From Terriglobia bacterium (GTDB lineage: Bacteria; Acidobacteriota; Terriglobia; Terriglobales; Acidobacteriaceae): DNA of 64,000 nt. The notes beneath the pieces were generated by a model, which had not been told where the DNA came from, searched no databases, and saw only the letters and a list, made by a program, of their open reading frames with translations. Of the stretch, positions 25,848-34,734 are shown piece after piece (the first letter of the stretch is position 1; each line of letters begins with the position of its first letter). The stretch lies in assembly GCA_020072585.1 (NCBI GenBank), contig JAIQGL010000021.1:62001-126000 (forward strand). The letters run 5' to 3'. A program made the position numbers and the translations under genes.

Positions 25848-26765
25848 TTACGGGAAGACCGCAAACAGATCTTTCAGGTTGGTTTGGTTGGCGGCGTCGC
25901 CCAGCAGCGGCGTGACGCCGAAGATCTCCTCGAATGTCCGCAGCGTGGAGCCGCTTGTGTAGTGGATGGTGTTGGAGTAGCCGTTTCCTTTGGCAAAGGG
26001 CGAAAGCACGATCATCCCGATCGGCCCGTCGCCGGATGCTGCTTCATCCCAGGTAATAAAGATGGCCCCGCCCGCCTGATATGCCGCTGAATTCAGGATC
26101 GTGGGAATATTCTGAGACAGCCAGGTATCGCCCTGCTTGACCGGGTTGCGCGTGGGCTTGCAACTGTCATGCATGTCATCGCAGAGATTGGGAGTGATGA
26201 AGTTATAAGCAGCCACGTTGTTATTGGCCAGGTCAGAAGCAAACTCGGTAAAGGGCCGCACGTGATTGATGCACTCTGCGGAGTTCGGGTTCAACGTATT
26301 GGTCACATCGTCAAAATAGACGAAAGGATTGTGCTTCACCGCATAGAGTCCACTGCTGCTCAGCGGGCACGTGGTGCCGCTGATATTTTCCTGGTAGGTC
26401 TTCCATGAAACGGCTTTGTTCTGGAGCAGCGTCACCAGATGCTGCGTTGTGCTTTCATGATGAGAACTCGGCGCGTTGTCATCAAGAATGCCGAAGTTCG
26501 TGCCCGCTTCCAGCCAGAGATAGTTGGGCAGGCTGGGATGGATCCCCGGAGGGTTGAAATACTGTTCCGCGTGCGACGCCATGGGCAAAAGCGTGTTGTT
26601 GATATAAGGCGCGCTGCTGCTGCCTTTGATCTGTGACCAGTTATGGTTCTCCATCACGATGATCCACACCGTCTTGATGTTGCCGGTTTGCGCCGCAGCG
26701 GGAAGGCAAGCGGCTGCGATTGCCAGGAAGAAGGCCAGTTTCACGGGAACTCTTACCAATTTCAT
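25848..26765 (-). CDS. Exported phosphoesterase (acid phosphatase/phospholipase C superfamily)
   Basis: A protein of 305 residues with a clear signal peptide (cleavage after AAAQ, near residue 26). VWIIVMENHNWSQI (about 33-46) is the metal-binding entry motif of the phosphoesterase family that includes AcpA-type phosphatases and phospholipases C. ITPNLCDDMHDSC and FITWDEAASGDGPIGMIVLS supply the remaining metal and substrate segments. It probably releases phosphate from organic esters in the periplasm or outside the cell. AAGGAAAG stands seven bases before the ATG. A strong hairpin follows the stop codon, so it appears to be a single-gene unit; there are no pho-box-like repeats that I can recognise upstream. 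Confidence 0.9.
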   Translation of the reverse strand: MKLVRVPVKLAFFLAIAAACLPAAAQTGNIKTVWIIVMENHNWSQIKGSSSAPYINNTLLPMASHAEQYFNPPGIHPSLPNYLWLEAGTNFGILDDNAPSSHHESTTQHLVTLLQNKAVSWKTYQENISGTTCPLSSSGLYAVKHNPFVYFDDVTNTLNPNSAECINHVRPFTEFASDLANNNVAAYNFITPNLCDDMHDSCKPTRNPVKQGDTWLSQNIPTILNSAAYQAGGAIFITWDEAASGDGPIGMIVLSPFAKGNGYSNTIHYTSGSTLRTFEEIFGVTPLLGDAANQTNLKDLFAVFP

Positions 26766-27074
26766 GAAATCACTTTCCTTTCTTGGTAGATCAACGTCCG
26801 TGCGTCTCCCTTAAAAATGAAGATGCGAGGCGTTCTCAATAAGAGCTTAGATACGGACTGTGAAGTTGTGTTGAAAGGCGCATGAATATTGGGGAAATCT
26901 GACGCTTGCTATTCCACTTTGGGAATGGATGCACTCACTCTTCCAGCCCCGAGCCAGGGATGGCCATCCGGGCTGGTCACTCCTGTTGTCTCGTTGACGT
27001 TGCAACCGGCCTGACGAGCGGGGAATCAACTTTCCTTGCTTTGAATGTCTACTGGGAAGGTCGCGGCAGGAGTT
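26766..27074. other. Intergenic region with a 12-bp perfect palindrome
   Basis: 309 bp without a gene, between the phosphoesterase start and the Crp/Fnr stop codon. It contains GGATGGCCATCC (26958-26969), flanked by AGCC/GGCT arms (26952-26955, 26971-26974). This could be an operator or a small hairpin. No promoter stands out. Confidence 0.45.
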
Positions 27075-27800
27075 TCAATCGCGAAGGACTATGTTCAGAA
27101 GGGAAGGGTTGACCCTCAGCTCGCCATCGTAGTGAATAAACCCCAGCTTTCTAAAACGGTTCATGAAGTAGTTCACGCGCGATCGTGTTGTGCCAATCAT
27201 GGTGGCCAGCACTTCCTGGCTGACTTTGGGGATTACGGTCCCGGGTTTGTCTTCATCCCCATATTGGGCAAGCAGCAGCAACATTCTGGCCAGGCGCTTT
27301 TCACTGGAATTGAAAAGTTGGTCAACCAGGTCTGCCTGGATATCGATGCTGCGCTCGAGAAGAAACCGGTGGAAGAAATCAGAAAAGGCATGGTCTTCGC
27401 GAAGTGCGCGTATCATCTCAGTTTTTTCGATGCGGAGGACCTCAGAGTCGATGACCGCCGAAGCGGTGGCCAGGCGAAGCAGAGTCCGTACGGCGATGCA
27501 CTCATGTCCCGCAAAATCTCCGGGGCCGAGCATGGCGATGGTCGCCTCCCTGCCATTCTTGGAAACGACTGAGAACTTGATCCGGCCCTTCCTGATGAAG
27601 AAGACATTGTCGCCAGGCTCGCCTTGTGAAAACAGAACCTGGCCCTTCACCAGGGGAACAACTGTCTTGCCTTTGCCGGGCCTGGAAAGAAAAGCGGAAC
27701 CCTTTTCAGGCGGTCCTGCTTTTCCTGCTCCACTCTGCCCGTGCTTTGCATCCGGGGGAGCCGGCGCTTCTTTGTTTCGGCGCATGTTATTAGGCCTCAT
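27075..27800 (-). CDS. Crp/Fnr-family transcriptional regulator
   Basis: A protein of 241 residues from the ATG at 27800, which has GGGAGGT upstream. A low-complexity N-terminal tail (about 40 residues, Pro/Lys/Gly-rich) precedes the cyclic-nucleotide-binding-fold domain (KGQVLFSQGEPGDNVFFIRK, GRIKFSVVSKNGREATIAML). A linker helix and a winged helix follow (SQEVLATMIGTTRSRVNYFMNRFRKLG). No Fnr-type cysteine cluster is present, so it does not carry an FeS cluster of that kind. The recognition helix keeps only one of the three CRP base-contacting positions (Arg, then Ser and Tyr instead of Glu and Arg), so its site probably differs from TGTGA. A candidate promoter lies at 27862-27889. Confidence 0.92.
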   Translation of the reverse strand: MRPNNMRRNKEAPAPPDAKHGQSGAGKAGPPEKGSAFLSRPGKGKTVVPLVKGQVLFSQGEPGDNVFFIRKGRIKFSVVSKNGREATIAMLGPGDFAGHECIAVRTLLRLATASAVIDSEVLRIEKTEMIRALREDHAFSDFFHRFLLERSIDIQADLVDQLFNSSEKRLARMLLLLAQYGDEDKPGTVIPKVSQEVLATMIGTTRSRVNYFMNRFRKLGFIHYDGELRVNPSLLNIVLRD

Positions 27801-27861
27801 CAACGCACCTCCCTGTGCCCGCTGCACACAGCACTCTCATTGCGCCTCTTATGACTATGAC

Positions 27862-27889
27862 ATTATGCGGGGGTTAAAGATAGTCGCAA
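27862..27889 (-). promoter_or_regulatory. Candidate promoter of the Crp/Fnr gene
   Basis: On the minus strand, TTGCGA (27889-27884) and CATAAT (27867-27862) are separated by 16 bp, 62 bp upstream of the start codon. Matches are four and five of six to the sigma-70 boxes. Confidence 0.42.
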
Positions 27890-27962
27890 TTGAACACTTG
27901 TGCCGCTCCAGCAAGACAAGCAATTTAGCGGATGGGGGTGAAGAACGCTGTGTAACGGATGT

Positions 27963-27993
27963 CCTGAAAACGGCACGACCGGTGTCGTGCCGT
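27963..27993 (-). terminator. Intrinsic terminator of the OmpA-like gene
   Basis: A perfect 10-bp stem (ACGGCACGAC / GTCGTGCCGT, 27970-27979 and 27984-27993) with a 4-base loop. It is followed by TTTC on the minus strand, 73 bp after the stop codon. Confidence 0.78.
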
Positions 27994-28066
27994 AAGACTC
28001 AAGATGGAACGGGCTTTAGCTTCTGAAAAATAAAATGCGGATTGAAAATGACTTTTCCGCAACTCT

Positions 28067-29755
28067 TCAGTTGATATCTCCGGGTGGCGGCGTCAGCTGC
28101 GGAACGGCCACCGGCGGTTGTGGCTCGCCCTGCGGCGGTGTAGTGCTTGGCGGCGTGGCCCCGGGCAGTGCTGCACCAGCCGGAAGCGTCCAGATATCCA
28201 CTTTGCGGCCGGGTTCAGAGCTGGCTTTTACCTGGATGCGCTGCGGATCGATGCCCTTGGACGTAGTCAGATAGGTCATCGCATTCTGGGCACGCTGCAA
28301 CCCCATGCGCGGCGACTCGCCGGCATCAGCTGAACCAGAGAGCACGGCGGTGAGATTGGGGTCCTGCTGCATTTTCAAGGCAACATCATCCAATACGGCC
28401 TTGGAGCGGTTATCCACGTATACGCTGTTCGGTTTGAAGTCGAGCTCCATCAGCTTCTGGGCCGTGGGCATGGCTGGCGCGGGCGCTTCCACGTTTACGG
28501 TGACTACGGTGGAGGCGCTCAACTGGCGATCATCAAAAGCTGTGGCGCGGACTGAGATCGGCCCCGGGCCGGTGTCTGCGGTATCCAGCGTGGCCTGATT
28601 GCGATTGGAGGAAAGCTTGCCGCCATTGGCCACGTAGGTAATGTTGATTGGCCGGTTGTCCGGACTCACGGCCTCACAGCTGATGCTGGCGCTCTCACCA
28701 GCGCGGAGGCTTGTGGGTGAAGCAGAGCAGGTAATTTTCGGAGGAGCGGCTGTGGCGGCGGTGGTCGCGTCCGGCAGAGGCGCGTTGCTATAGGAAGGCC
28801 GGATGGGCGGCAGCACCGGGGCTTCGCTGGTGTCCATCAATTCCACGCCGTCGCCCACATGTATGTCTTCCAGTGCCGTCAGCACCATGGCTGTCGCGCT
28901 CTTTGGATGCACCTGCAACACGATCATGTCACCCAGCGTGCGCCGGGGCAGGCTGGAAACATCATTGATGGAGAGCTTCTGCGGTTTCACCTGTGTGTCT
29001 TCAAACTCGCTGGCCTTGAGAGAGAGCCCGCCTTCAAAGTCGCGATAGGTGTATGAATACGTGCGCGTGGCGCGGAGGTAGTCGCCGGGTTTAAGGCCCT
29101 TGTCAGCGCCGATGCTCAGATACGCTTTGTACTTGGAGCCCAGAAAAGAGTCGAACTCCTTGGCCATGATGATGCGGCCAACGGTCTTCCCGGTGGGCGT
29201 CGTATAGCGGTCCAGAGAAACTTTGCGGAACGGAGGCGCTTCGCGCTCTACCATGGGGATGGCGATATCGCCGGGCATAACGTCAGAACAGCTCAGTTCG
29301 AACACCGCAACCGCCGTGTCCTTTTGAACGTCAGTTACTTTCACGATTGCCAGTTCAAAGTATATTTCGCCGACATTGCGGACGGCGGCTTTCTGGCCGC
29401 GATAGATTTCGTAATGGTTCTTGTCCTGCACGTGCCGCACAATCTGGTAGCGGTCGCCTTCCTTCATGCCCTGGCCGTGAATGAAAATCAGGTCAGACTG
29501 TCCTGCGTAGCGGCTCTGGTCGGGGCTGTTGTGTCCGGCGGCGACAAAGAGCTTGTCCGGCACTTTTTCCGTGGTGATGTAGCCGGAGCAGTACATATCA
29601 CTGGGCGTGGGCACGTTGCCAACGTCAAGATTGGCTGCATGCTGTTGCGCTTTTTGTGCCGGTTGCGGCTGAGCGGGTTTTGCCTGTTGTGAAAAACCCA
29701 GGTTTGATAAAGACATTCCCGCGATCGCCAGCAATACCAGTCCCATTTTCCTCAT
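28067..29755 (-). CDS. Exported protein with Ig-like and OmpA-like domains
   Basis: A protein of 562 residues from the ATG at 29755 (GGGAGG just upstream), with a signal peptide (MRKMGLVLLAIAGMSLSNLG). A Gln/Pro/Ala linker is followed by a beta-rich region (about residues 45-310), with segments such as GDRYQIVR, GDIAIPMVEREAPPF and GDYLRATRTY that look like LysM- or SH3-like strands. One Ig-like domain follows (about 335-430, ITCSASPTSLRAGESASISC). The C-terminal part is OmpA/MotB-like (MELDFKPNSVYVDNRSKAVL ... LSGSADAGESPRMGLQRAQN), then a Pro-rich tail. It probably anchors the envelope to peptidoglycan. The GAG-to-ATG spacing is short, so the ATG three codons later is possible. Confidence 0.75.
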   Translation of the reverse strand: MRKMGLVLLAIAGMSLSNLGFSQQAKPAQPQPAQKAQQHAANLDVGNVPTPSDMYCSGYITTEKVPDKLFVAAGHNSPDQSRYAGQSDLIFIHGQGMKEGDRYQIVRHVQDKNHYEIYRGQKAAVRNVGEIYFELAIVKVTDVQKDTAVAVFELSCSDVMPGDIAIPMVEREAPPFRKVSLDRYTTPTGKTVGRIIMAKEFDSFLGSKYKAYLSIGADKGLKPGDYLRATRTYSYTYRDFEGGLSLKASEFEDTQVKPQKLSINDVSSLPRRTLGDMIVLQVHPKSATAMVLTALEDIHVGDGVELMDTSEAPVLPPIRPSYSNAPLPDATTAATAAPPKITCSASPTSLRAGESASISCEAVSPDNRPINITYVANGGKLSSNRNQATLDTADTGPGPISVRATAFDDRQLSASTVVTVNVEAPAPAMPTAQKLMELDFKPNSVYVDNRSKAVLDDVALKMQQDPNLTAVLSGSADAGESPRMGLQRAQNAMTYLTTSKGIDPQRIQVKASSEPGRKVDIWTLPAGAALPGATPPSTTPPQGEPQPPVAVPQLTPPPGDIN

Positions 29756-29918
29756 ACTTCCTCCCATGCCCTGTGCGGGAAACACGTCACTCCCGCGGGA
29801 CGCGTAAGGTCCCGGGTGGAACATATCACCGCCTTTCCTTCGACTTCAACTAAACTCTTATTTACTAAGCAGATACGCTTAATTACAGAAGTGCAACGCA
29901 CCTTCTTGCATTCGGTGC

Positions 29919-29948
29919 TTGAATCTATGATTTTCTGTCGCGTATGAT
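29919..29948 (+). promoter_or_regulatory. Candidate promoter of aroDE
   Basis: TTGAAT at 29919-29924 and TATGAT at 29943-29948 with 18-bp spacing, 21 bp before the aroDE ATG. This would give a very short leader, in line with the absence of a clear Shine-Dalgarno. Confidence 0.45.
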
Positions 29949-29969
29949 GGCCAGCCCGCTGTAAATCTA

Positions 29970-31547
29970 ATGAATGGAACATCATCCAGTTACGCGCCAC
30001 GGTTCCTGCCGGCCCGTTTGCCACGGGTCTGCGTGGCCATTGCTGCCTCCAATCCCGTTGACATGGTCCAAAAAGCCGACCTGATTGTTCGGGATAACCC
30101 CTTTATTGAGTTCAGGTTAGACTATCTTGCCAAGCCTGCTCTGGGGCTGGCCAAGCTCAAGACCTTTATTGAATTTCACCCTGAGGCGCTCATTGTTGCC
30201 ACCTGCCGCCGCGCCGCCAATGGCGGGAAATTCAAAGGGACGGTTGCCGCGGAGATTGACGTGCTGGTTAAAGCAGCCAATCTGGGATGCCATCTGGTGG
30301 ATGTTGAACTTGAGACCGCGGCCCAGCTCAAGCCGGCGGATTTCACTCGATTGCGCCGTTCGGCCAATCTGATCCTCTCTTACCATGATTTTCGCGGCAC
30401 TAAAAAGCTGGAAGAGACGTTTGCCCGGATTAAGGAGTTTCCTTCCGATTTCATCAAGATCGTCACCACCGCCAACTCGCTTTACGACAACGTGGTCATG
30501 ATGAAGTTTCTGGAAAAATACAGCCATACGCATTCGCTGATCGGCCTGTGCATGGGTGAGCAGGGCGTGATCAGCCGGGTGCTCAGCGTCCGCGCCGGAA
30601 GCCAGTTCACATTTGCCGCCGCCAATCCCGGAGAAGAAACTGCGCCCGGCCAGTTGACGGCGCGTGCTTTGCGTGACACCTATCGCATTGACCAGGTGGA
30701 CGCCGCAACGCGGGTCTACGGCGTGGCCGGTGATCCCGTTGCGCAATCGCTCTCCCCGGTCATGTTGAACGCAGGATTCCGCCGGGAGAACGTGAATGCC
30801 GTTTATCTGGCCTTGCACGCCAAGTCCATGGAAGACCTGATGGCTTGCGTACAGGACATTCCCATTGCCGGCCTCAGCATTACCATGCCGTACAAAGAGC
30901 AGATTGTGAAAGAGCTGGACAAAAGCGATCCCTGGACCACAAAAATAGGCGCTTGCAATACGACGGTCCGCAGCCAGGATGGCAAGCTTTACGGCTTCAA
31001 TACAGATGTGAATGGCGTGGTGCGTCCGCTGGAACTTCGTATTCGCCTCCAGGGAGCCAGGATCCTGGTGCTGGGCGCGGGTGGTGCGGCGCGGGCAGCC
31101 GTCTTTGGACTGAAAGAACGAGGCGCCGAGGTTTCCATTCTCAGCCGCACGGCCGCTGCGGCGCAGAAGCTGGCCAAACAGGCACGCGCCAAAGCAATCA
31201 ACAAAACCATGCTGAAGAAGCTTGAATTTGACGTGATTATCAATGCCACGCCCGCAGGCATGGAAGGCAATCGCGATCCGCTGCCGCTCTCTGAGCAGGA
31301 GCTGAAGGCCAAATACTTCTTTGAGATGGTCTATACCCCGGCGGAAACCAAGATGATGAAGATGGCCCGTGCCCGCGGCATGCATGTGATTCCCGGATCA
31401 GAAATGTTCGTCCAGCAGGGGGCCCGCCAGTTTGAGATATGGACAGGCAAGCCCGCCCCTCTGATCGACATGCAGCGCGTGGTGGACCACGCCCTGGCCC
31501 AGCAGGCCGCCGCCAAAGCCGCAGAGCCGAACGGAAAGAAAAAGTGA
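29970..31547 (+). CDS. aroDE: Bifunctional type I 3-dehydroquinate dehydratase / shikimate dehydrogenase
   Basis: A fusion enzyme of 525 residues that catalyses two consecutive steps of the shikimate pathway (3-dehydroquinate to 3-dehydroshikimate to shikimate with NADPH). The N-terminal half (about 18-245) is a class I dehydroquinase, with H139 in SYHDF and the Schiff-base lysine K163 in FIKIVTTA. The C-terminal half (about 247-510) is AroE-like. It has GDPVAQSLSP (254-263), catalytic K309 in MPYKE and D346 in GFNTDVNG, and the NADP loop GAGGAAR (369-375). Fused forms of this order are known from plants and scattered bacteria including Chlamydiae and Acidobacteriota. All catalytic residues are present. 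The C-terminal Ala/Lys tail is unstructured. Confidence 0.97.
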   Translation: MNGTSSSYAPRFLPARLPRVCVAIAASNPVDMVQKADLIVRDNPFIEFRLDYLAKPALGLAKLKTFIEFHPEALIVATCRRAANGGKFKGTVAAEIDVLVKAANLGCHLVDVELETAAQLKPADFTRLRRSANLILSYHDFRGTKKLEETFARIKEFPSDFIKIVTTANSLYDNVVMMKFLEKYSHTHSLIGLCMGEQGVISRVLSVRAGSQFTFAAANPGEETAPGQLTARALRDTYRIDQVDAATRVYGVAGDPVAQSLSPVMLNAGFRRENVNAVYLALHAKSMEDLMACVQDIPIAGLSITMPYKEQIVKELDKSDPWTTKIGACNTTVRSQDGKLYGFNTDVNGVVRPLELRIRLQGARILVLGAGGAARAAVFGLKERGAEVSILSRTAAAAQKLAKQARAKAINKTMLKKLEFDVIINATPAGMEGNRDPLPLSEQELKAKYFFEMVYTPAETKMMKMARARGMHVIPGSEMFVQQGARQFEIWTGKPAPLIDMQRVVDHALAQQAAAKAAEPNGKKK

Positions 31548-31733
31548 GTGGCGGTCACGGAAGTAATTTTCGTCCCGCGAGGAACAGCTGAAGGTACTTA
31601 TTTTTAGAATCCGCAGACGTTGGCAGGACAGGTGCTGCGCCGCAGACTCGTGGAGCATGCGGCGCAGGAAAGCGGAAGTGCTGGATGAAAGTGCAAGCCC
31701 AGCGTTCCGCCATGTAGTGCGTTCAAACCGTGC

Positions 31734-32213
31734 TTATTTCGACATGATATACACGGCGTTGTAGTCTTCGCGGCCGCTTCCATCGATGAAGTGGTCAAAG
31801 GTCTCCACGAAAAGCGCGCCAAATTGAAGGCGACCGATGACCGTCGTTTCCACGAAGCTGAACCTGTACAGTGCGGTGAAAGCCACCGCAGGCGTGCTGC
31901 AGACGCTGTCAGCGAATGCTTTGGCTGGCACTGTCTTCCAGTCACAGAAAGTCGGGGTGCATGCTCCCCACACGTGGATGGAGAGTGCCGTTCCCGAAGC
32001 CGTGAGCTCAAGCTTGGGTATTCCACGGGTGTTCTTATCGCAATTGAGCCATGTTCCCAGGAGTGGCTTGAGATCCAATGGAGGCGGCACCGCCTTTGGG
32101 GCCTCTAAGGTAATCCCTTTGAGTTCTGCCGCTGTTTCCAGCATATCCATGGGAGCTTTGAACTCGTGTTTGGTGATCGGCTTTACGGGTGGATGTTCAG
32201 TTACGGTAGGCAT
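31734..32213 (-). CDS. Orphan protein with GTW/TRGI/CDW motifs
   Basis: A protein of 159 residues without a signal peptide. I do not recognise a named family. After a Pro-rich N-terminal third, the segments LLGTWLNCDKNTRGIPKLEL (about 51-70) and HVWGACTPTFCDW (about 79-91) look like one compact beta-domain that I have seen in scattered soil bacteria. In those relatives the text is also GTW...TRG...CDW. The two Cys of CTPTFC and the Trp residues suggest a lipocalin-like or lectin-like fold, but that is inference. AAAGGA precedes the ATG by six bases. There is no neighbour on the same strand within 400 bp. Confidence 0.7.
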   Translation of the reverse strand: MPTVTEHPPVKPITKHEFKAPMDMLETAAELKGITLEAPKAVPPPLDLKPLLGTWLNCDKNTRGIPKLELTASGTALSIHVWGACTPTFCDWKTVPAKAFADSVCSTPAVAFTALYRFSFVETTVIGRLQFGALFVETFDHFIDGSGREDYNAVYIMSK

Positions 32214-32662
32214 ATTTGTTCCTTTCTAGCGTTTGGCGAAGTACTCGATTACTTAAACGCGGAAACACTCTGGCGATGCCGCTGAAATGTTGGCTGACCT
32301 AAGGAGGGACGAACATGGCAGCCAGCTTGGAGCAGAGATCACGGAGAGTCAGTCTAAGGCCGAGTGCCAAATGCAACTCAATCGTATCTACTATGCGAAT
32401 GTATCGTATCTACTGTACGAATGTTCTGATGTGACCAGCCTCACCGTTGTGTGTGATCTCGTTCAGACAAAAGCCGGCCGAATCACGTCTGTGAGTGACC
32501 AGTGCGAAAATCGTCCACCCCGGCCAACATCTGACCGTGGGCGAAACCGGCAACGCATGGTCGTCTTCGCCACGGTGCCAGGCAGCTCGCGCGCGCATCA
32601 AATGGAGCACAAGAACGACGGCGCAGTTTCAGTTTGATTTCTTACTCGATTCGGTCTGCCAT
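32214..32662. other. Intergenic region with a 22-bp tandem duplication
   Basis: 449 bp without a supported gene. A 116-codon plus-strand open frame (32287-32637) has no ribosome binding site and no recognisable content. Two 22-bp copies of ATCGTATCTACT...CGAATGT lie back to back at 32381-32424. Confidence 0.5.
32381..32424 (+). repeat. Tandem 22-bp duplication
   Basis: Units 32381-32402 and 32403-32424 are identical except at two positions. There are only two copies. Confidence 0.8.
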
Positions 32663-33376
32663 CTATTTCGCTCGCCGGAAGCGAAACGGGAATGCATATG
32701 CCACATGGATCATGTGTGAATCCACGCCGGGATTCTCCAGGGCCGCGTATGCGTTGGACATGTGCTGAAACATGTAAGCGACGGAAATGGCCTTGCCTCC
32801 ATGCAGTGGGAAGCGCAGCCCGGCACGCCCGTCGAGCATGAAGTTGAACTGGGCGGCATGAGAAGACAGAGCGTTGCGGGTGAAATAAGAAATGCCCGCG
32901 TGTACACCGGTGAAAGGCTGCCATCGCTTCTCTGGAAGAAAGACCACCTCTGCGCCCACTGGATTGGTACCCATACCATAGGTGACTTTGGTTTCAGTGA
33001 ACGGGGGAACACTCGCCGCCGCCTGGATGCGGGTGCCTGTGATGAATGGTTCTGAGAGTAGCTCCACGGGCACGATCTCTGATGTCCAGCGAACATCGCA
33101 GACACGGCTATGGCCCAACAGTCGGCTATAGGAAAGACCAAAAAGATAGAAGCGCCGGTCTGAGGTAACGCCTTTGAGCGATCCATTTGCCAATGGTATG
33201 ACGGCAAAGATGCCGAGTTCGTTGCGTGGCGGCTTAGCTTCCGGCTGCCCTGCGGGACTCTGTGCACCGGCGTTCAGTGATAGCCCGATGGAAAGGAGAA
33301 AAACGGAAAGCAGAAAAATGAAGAGTGAGAAAAGCGCTCTGCGGCCTGGGTTGACCGGGCTTGGGTTAGCTGGCAT
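32663..33376 (-). CDS. PagL-like lipid A 3-O-deacylase / acyloxyacyl hydrolase
   Basis: A protein of 237 residues with an N-terminal signal or anchor (about residues 12-38). The rest is an eight-stranded beta-barrel-like sequence. The C-terminal pattern QHMSNAYAALENPGVDSHMI matches the catalytic segment of PagL-type outer-membrane enzymes: the His and Ser of HxSN, then Glu in ENPG. The protein ends in an aromatic-rich last strand (VAYAFPFRF). Such enzymes remove an acyl chain from lipid A and change envelope permeability. Overall length and strand number agree with the family; the assignment rests mainly on the C-terminal motif. It stands alone, divergent from nothing obvious. Confidence 0.72.
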   Translation of the reverse strand: MPANPSPVNPGRRALFSLFIFLLSVFLLSIGLSLNAGAQSPAGQPEAKPPRNELGIFAVIPLANGSLKGVTSDRRFYLFGLSYSRLLGHSRVCDVRWTSEIVPVELLSEPFITGTRIQAAASVPPFTETKVTYGMGTNPVGAEVVFLPEKRWQPFTGVHAGISYFTRNALSSHAAQFNFMLDGRAGLRFPLHGGKAISVAYMFQHMSNAYAALENPGVDSHMIHVAYAFPFRFRRAK

Positions 33377-33570
33377 AAGTTGTTCTCAAGAACGTGTGAT
33401 TCTATAGGAGGCACTTAACGGGAAGCATGTGGTTTCGTAAATATTCGCTGTAGGTTTGAGTGGAGTTAATCCCGTGGTGCAAGCCTGTGGTCAAATTAAG
33501 ACGGGAAACATAAAGTCAAACCAGGGAAGGAAAGCAATGGCGCAGACTGTGCTGACCCATAGTGCGGTCA

Positions 33571-33616
33571 CGGCCAAAAGAAAAGGCCCACCCCCGGCGA
33601 AACGCGGAGCGGGCCT
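33571..33616 (-). terminator. Intrinsic terminator of the CsgG-like gene
   Basis: On the minus strand AGGCCC (33616-33611) pairs with GGGCCT (33589-33584), with additional GC pairing in between, followed by TTTCTTTT. It begins 13 bp after the stop codon. Confidence 0.7.
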
Positions 33617-33628
33617 GGATTTTCAGTA

Positions 33629-34609
33629 CTAATTCGATGATGGTGTTTTTGCCACGTCGCCAACCTTGGCAGCGGCGGTACCACTGAAGCTGAGCGTGGC
33701 CGAGTCGGAGTCGATCTCAGTCACTGTGGCTTCGCCAATTTTGGTGGTGATGGTCTTCAAAACTTTGCCGGTTGTGGGGTCTTTGATCTGGCGGCCCGCG
33801 TGGCTGATCTCAAGTTTATCGCCGATTTTCAGGCCCGTTTTACTACCCACGTTAATGATGAGAGTATTGCCGCTTACGTCCGCCACCACGCCGGATACCT
33901 CAACTTTGCGCGTGGGAACATTCCCGACTGATGCACCGAGTTGGCTGCCAACGTCAGTCACGGCCTGCGTTACGGCTTCGCCCAGCAGGGTCTGGCCGAA
34001 ATTGGATGCGTGCGTGTCAAAACCACCAATGCCCGCTCCGCCTCCACCGCCGCCTCCACCGATCAAGCTCGTTCCTGAACGCTTGCTTTCTCCTTCGCCC
34101 GTGACCGCCGCGAGGATCTCACCAGTGTTCGTATCGACCAGGCGCGCGCTGATGGCGCAGACGGCCTTCGCTTCATTGCGCTTTACGCCGCCGATGCCAA
34201 AGGCCCGCGGTCCAACGCCCAGTCCGCCAATCGACTTGCTCTTATCGTCTCTGCCAAACTTGGTGATGGAGCCCATGATGATGGCGTCCACGCCCAGGAT
34301 CTGGCCGATCTTGGCCGCCGTGGCCGGATTGGCGCGATCGCTGTTGGAGAAATTCTGTTCCGCCAGGATCTTGTCCAGCGCTTTGCGCTCGATCACCGAA
34401 TACTTGCCGTCCTTCACCAGTTTTTCCACCAGCATGTCCGTGATGCCCTTACCCACGTCTTGATTGCTGCCGTAAATGGACGACACATAGGACTGTACCG
34501 TGCCGTAATCGAAGTCAAGCACGGCAACACGTTTCTTGCCGGAAGTTTGGGCGGTGCAAACCGCAGCCAGCACAAATAAACTACAGATCAGGCGAATCAT
34601 TCGCGACAT
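33629..34609 (-). CDS. CsgG/HfaB-family exported protein
   Basis: A protein of 326 residues with a signal peptide (MSRMIRLICSLFVLAAVCTAQ). The CsgG-like domain is at about 25-225: RVAVLDFDYGTV, GITDMLVEKLVKDGKYSVIE, AAKIGQILGVDAIIMGSITKFG. A Gly-rich loop follows (about 185-197), then a C-terminal segment (about 235-320) of beta strands that resembles a FlgT-C/SH3-like module. CsgG itself is the curli secretion pore; the many homologues outside curli operons are outer-membrane-associated proteins of unknown function. The lipobox Cys of CsgG is not at the usual place. GAGGAG lies seven bases before the ATG. No other curli gene is nearby. Confidence 0.88.
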   Translation of the reverse strand: MSRMIRLICSLFVLAAVCTAQTSGKKRVAVLDFDYGTVQSYVSSIYGSNQDVGKGITDMLVEKLVKDGKYSVIERKALDKILAEQNFSNSDRANPATAAKIGQILGVDAIIMGSITKFGRDDKSKSIGGLGVGPRAFGIGGVKRNEAKAVCAISARLVDTNTGEILAAVTGEGESKRSGTSLIGGGGGGGGAGIGGFDTHASNFGQTLLGEAVTQAVTDVGSQLGASVGNVPTRKVEVSGVVADVSGNTLIINVGSKTGLKIGDKLEISHAGRQIKDPTTGKVLKTITTKIGEATVTEIDSDSATLSFSGTAAAKVGDVAKTPSSN

Positions 34610-34734
34610 GGTAACGCTCCTCGGGCGGGCACAAATTTTTTGAAGGGGGTCGTAGCTCTCAAACTTTATCAGGAGAGCACGCCGGCCACAACTATTTTGA
34701 ACACCTATAAGCGAACATTCATTCGGACGGGCGC

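Noticed and set aside
30117-31385. Open reading frame of 422 codons on the minus strand opposite aroDE
   Set aside because: Its composition (His, Gly and Leu-rich with no domain) is typical of antisense frames in GC-rich genes, and aroDE on the plus strand has all catalytic motifs.
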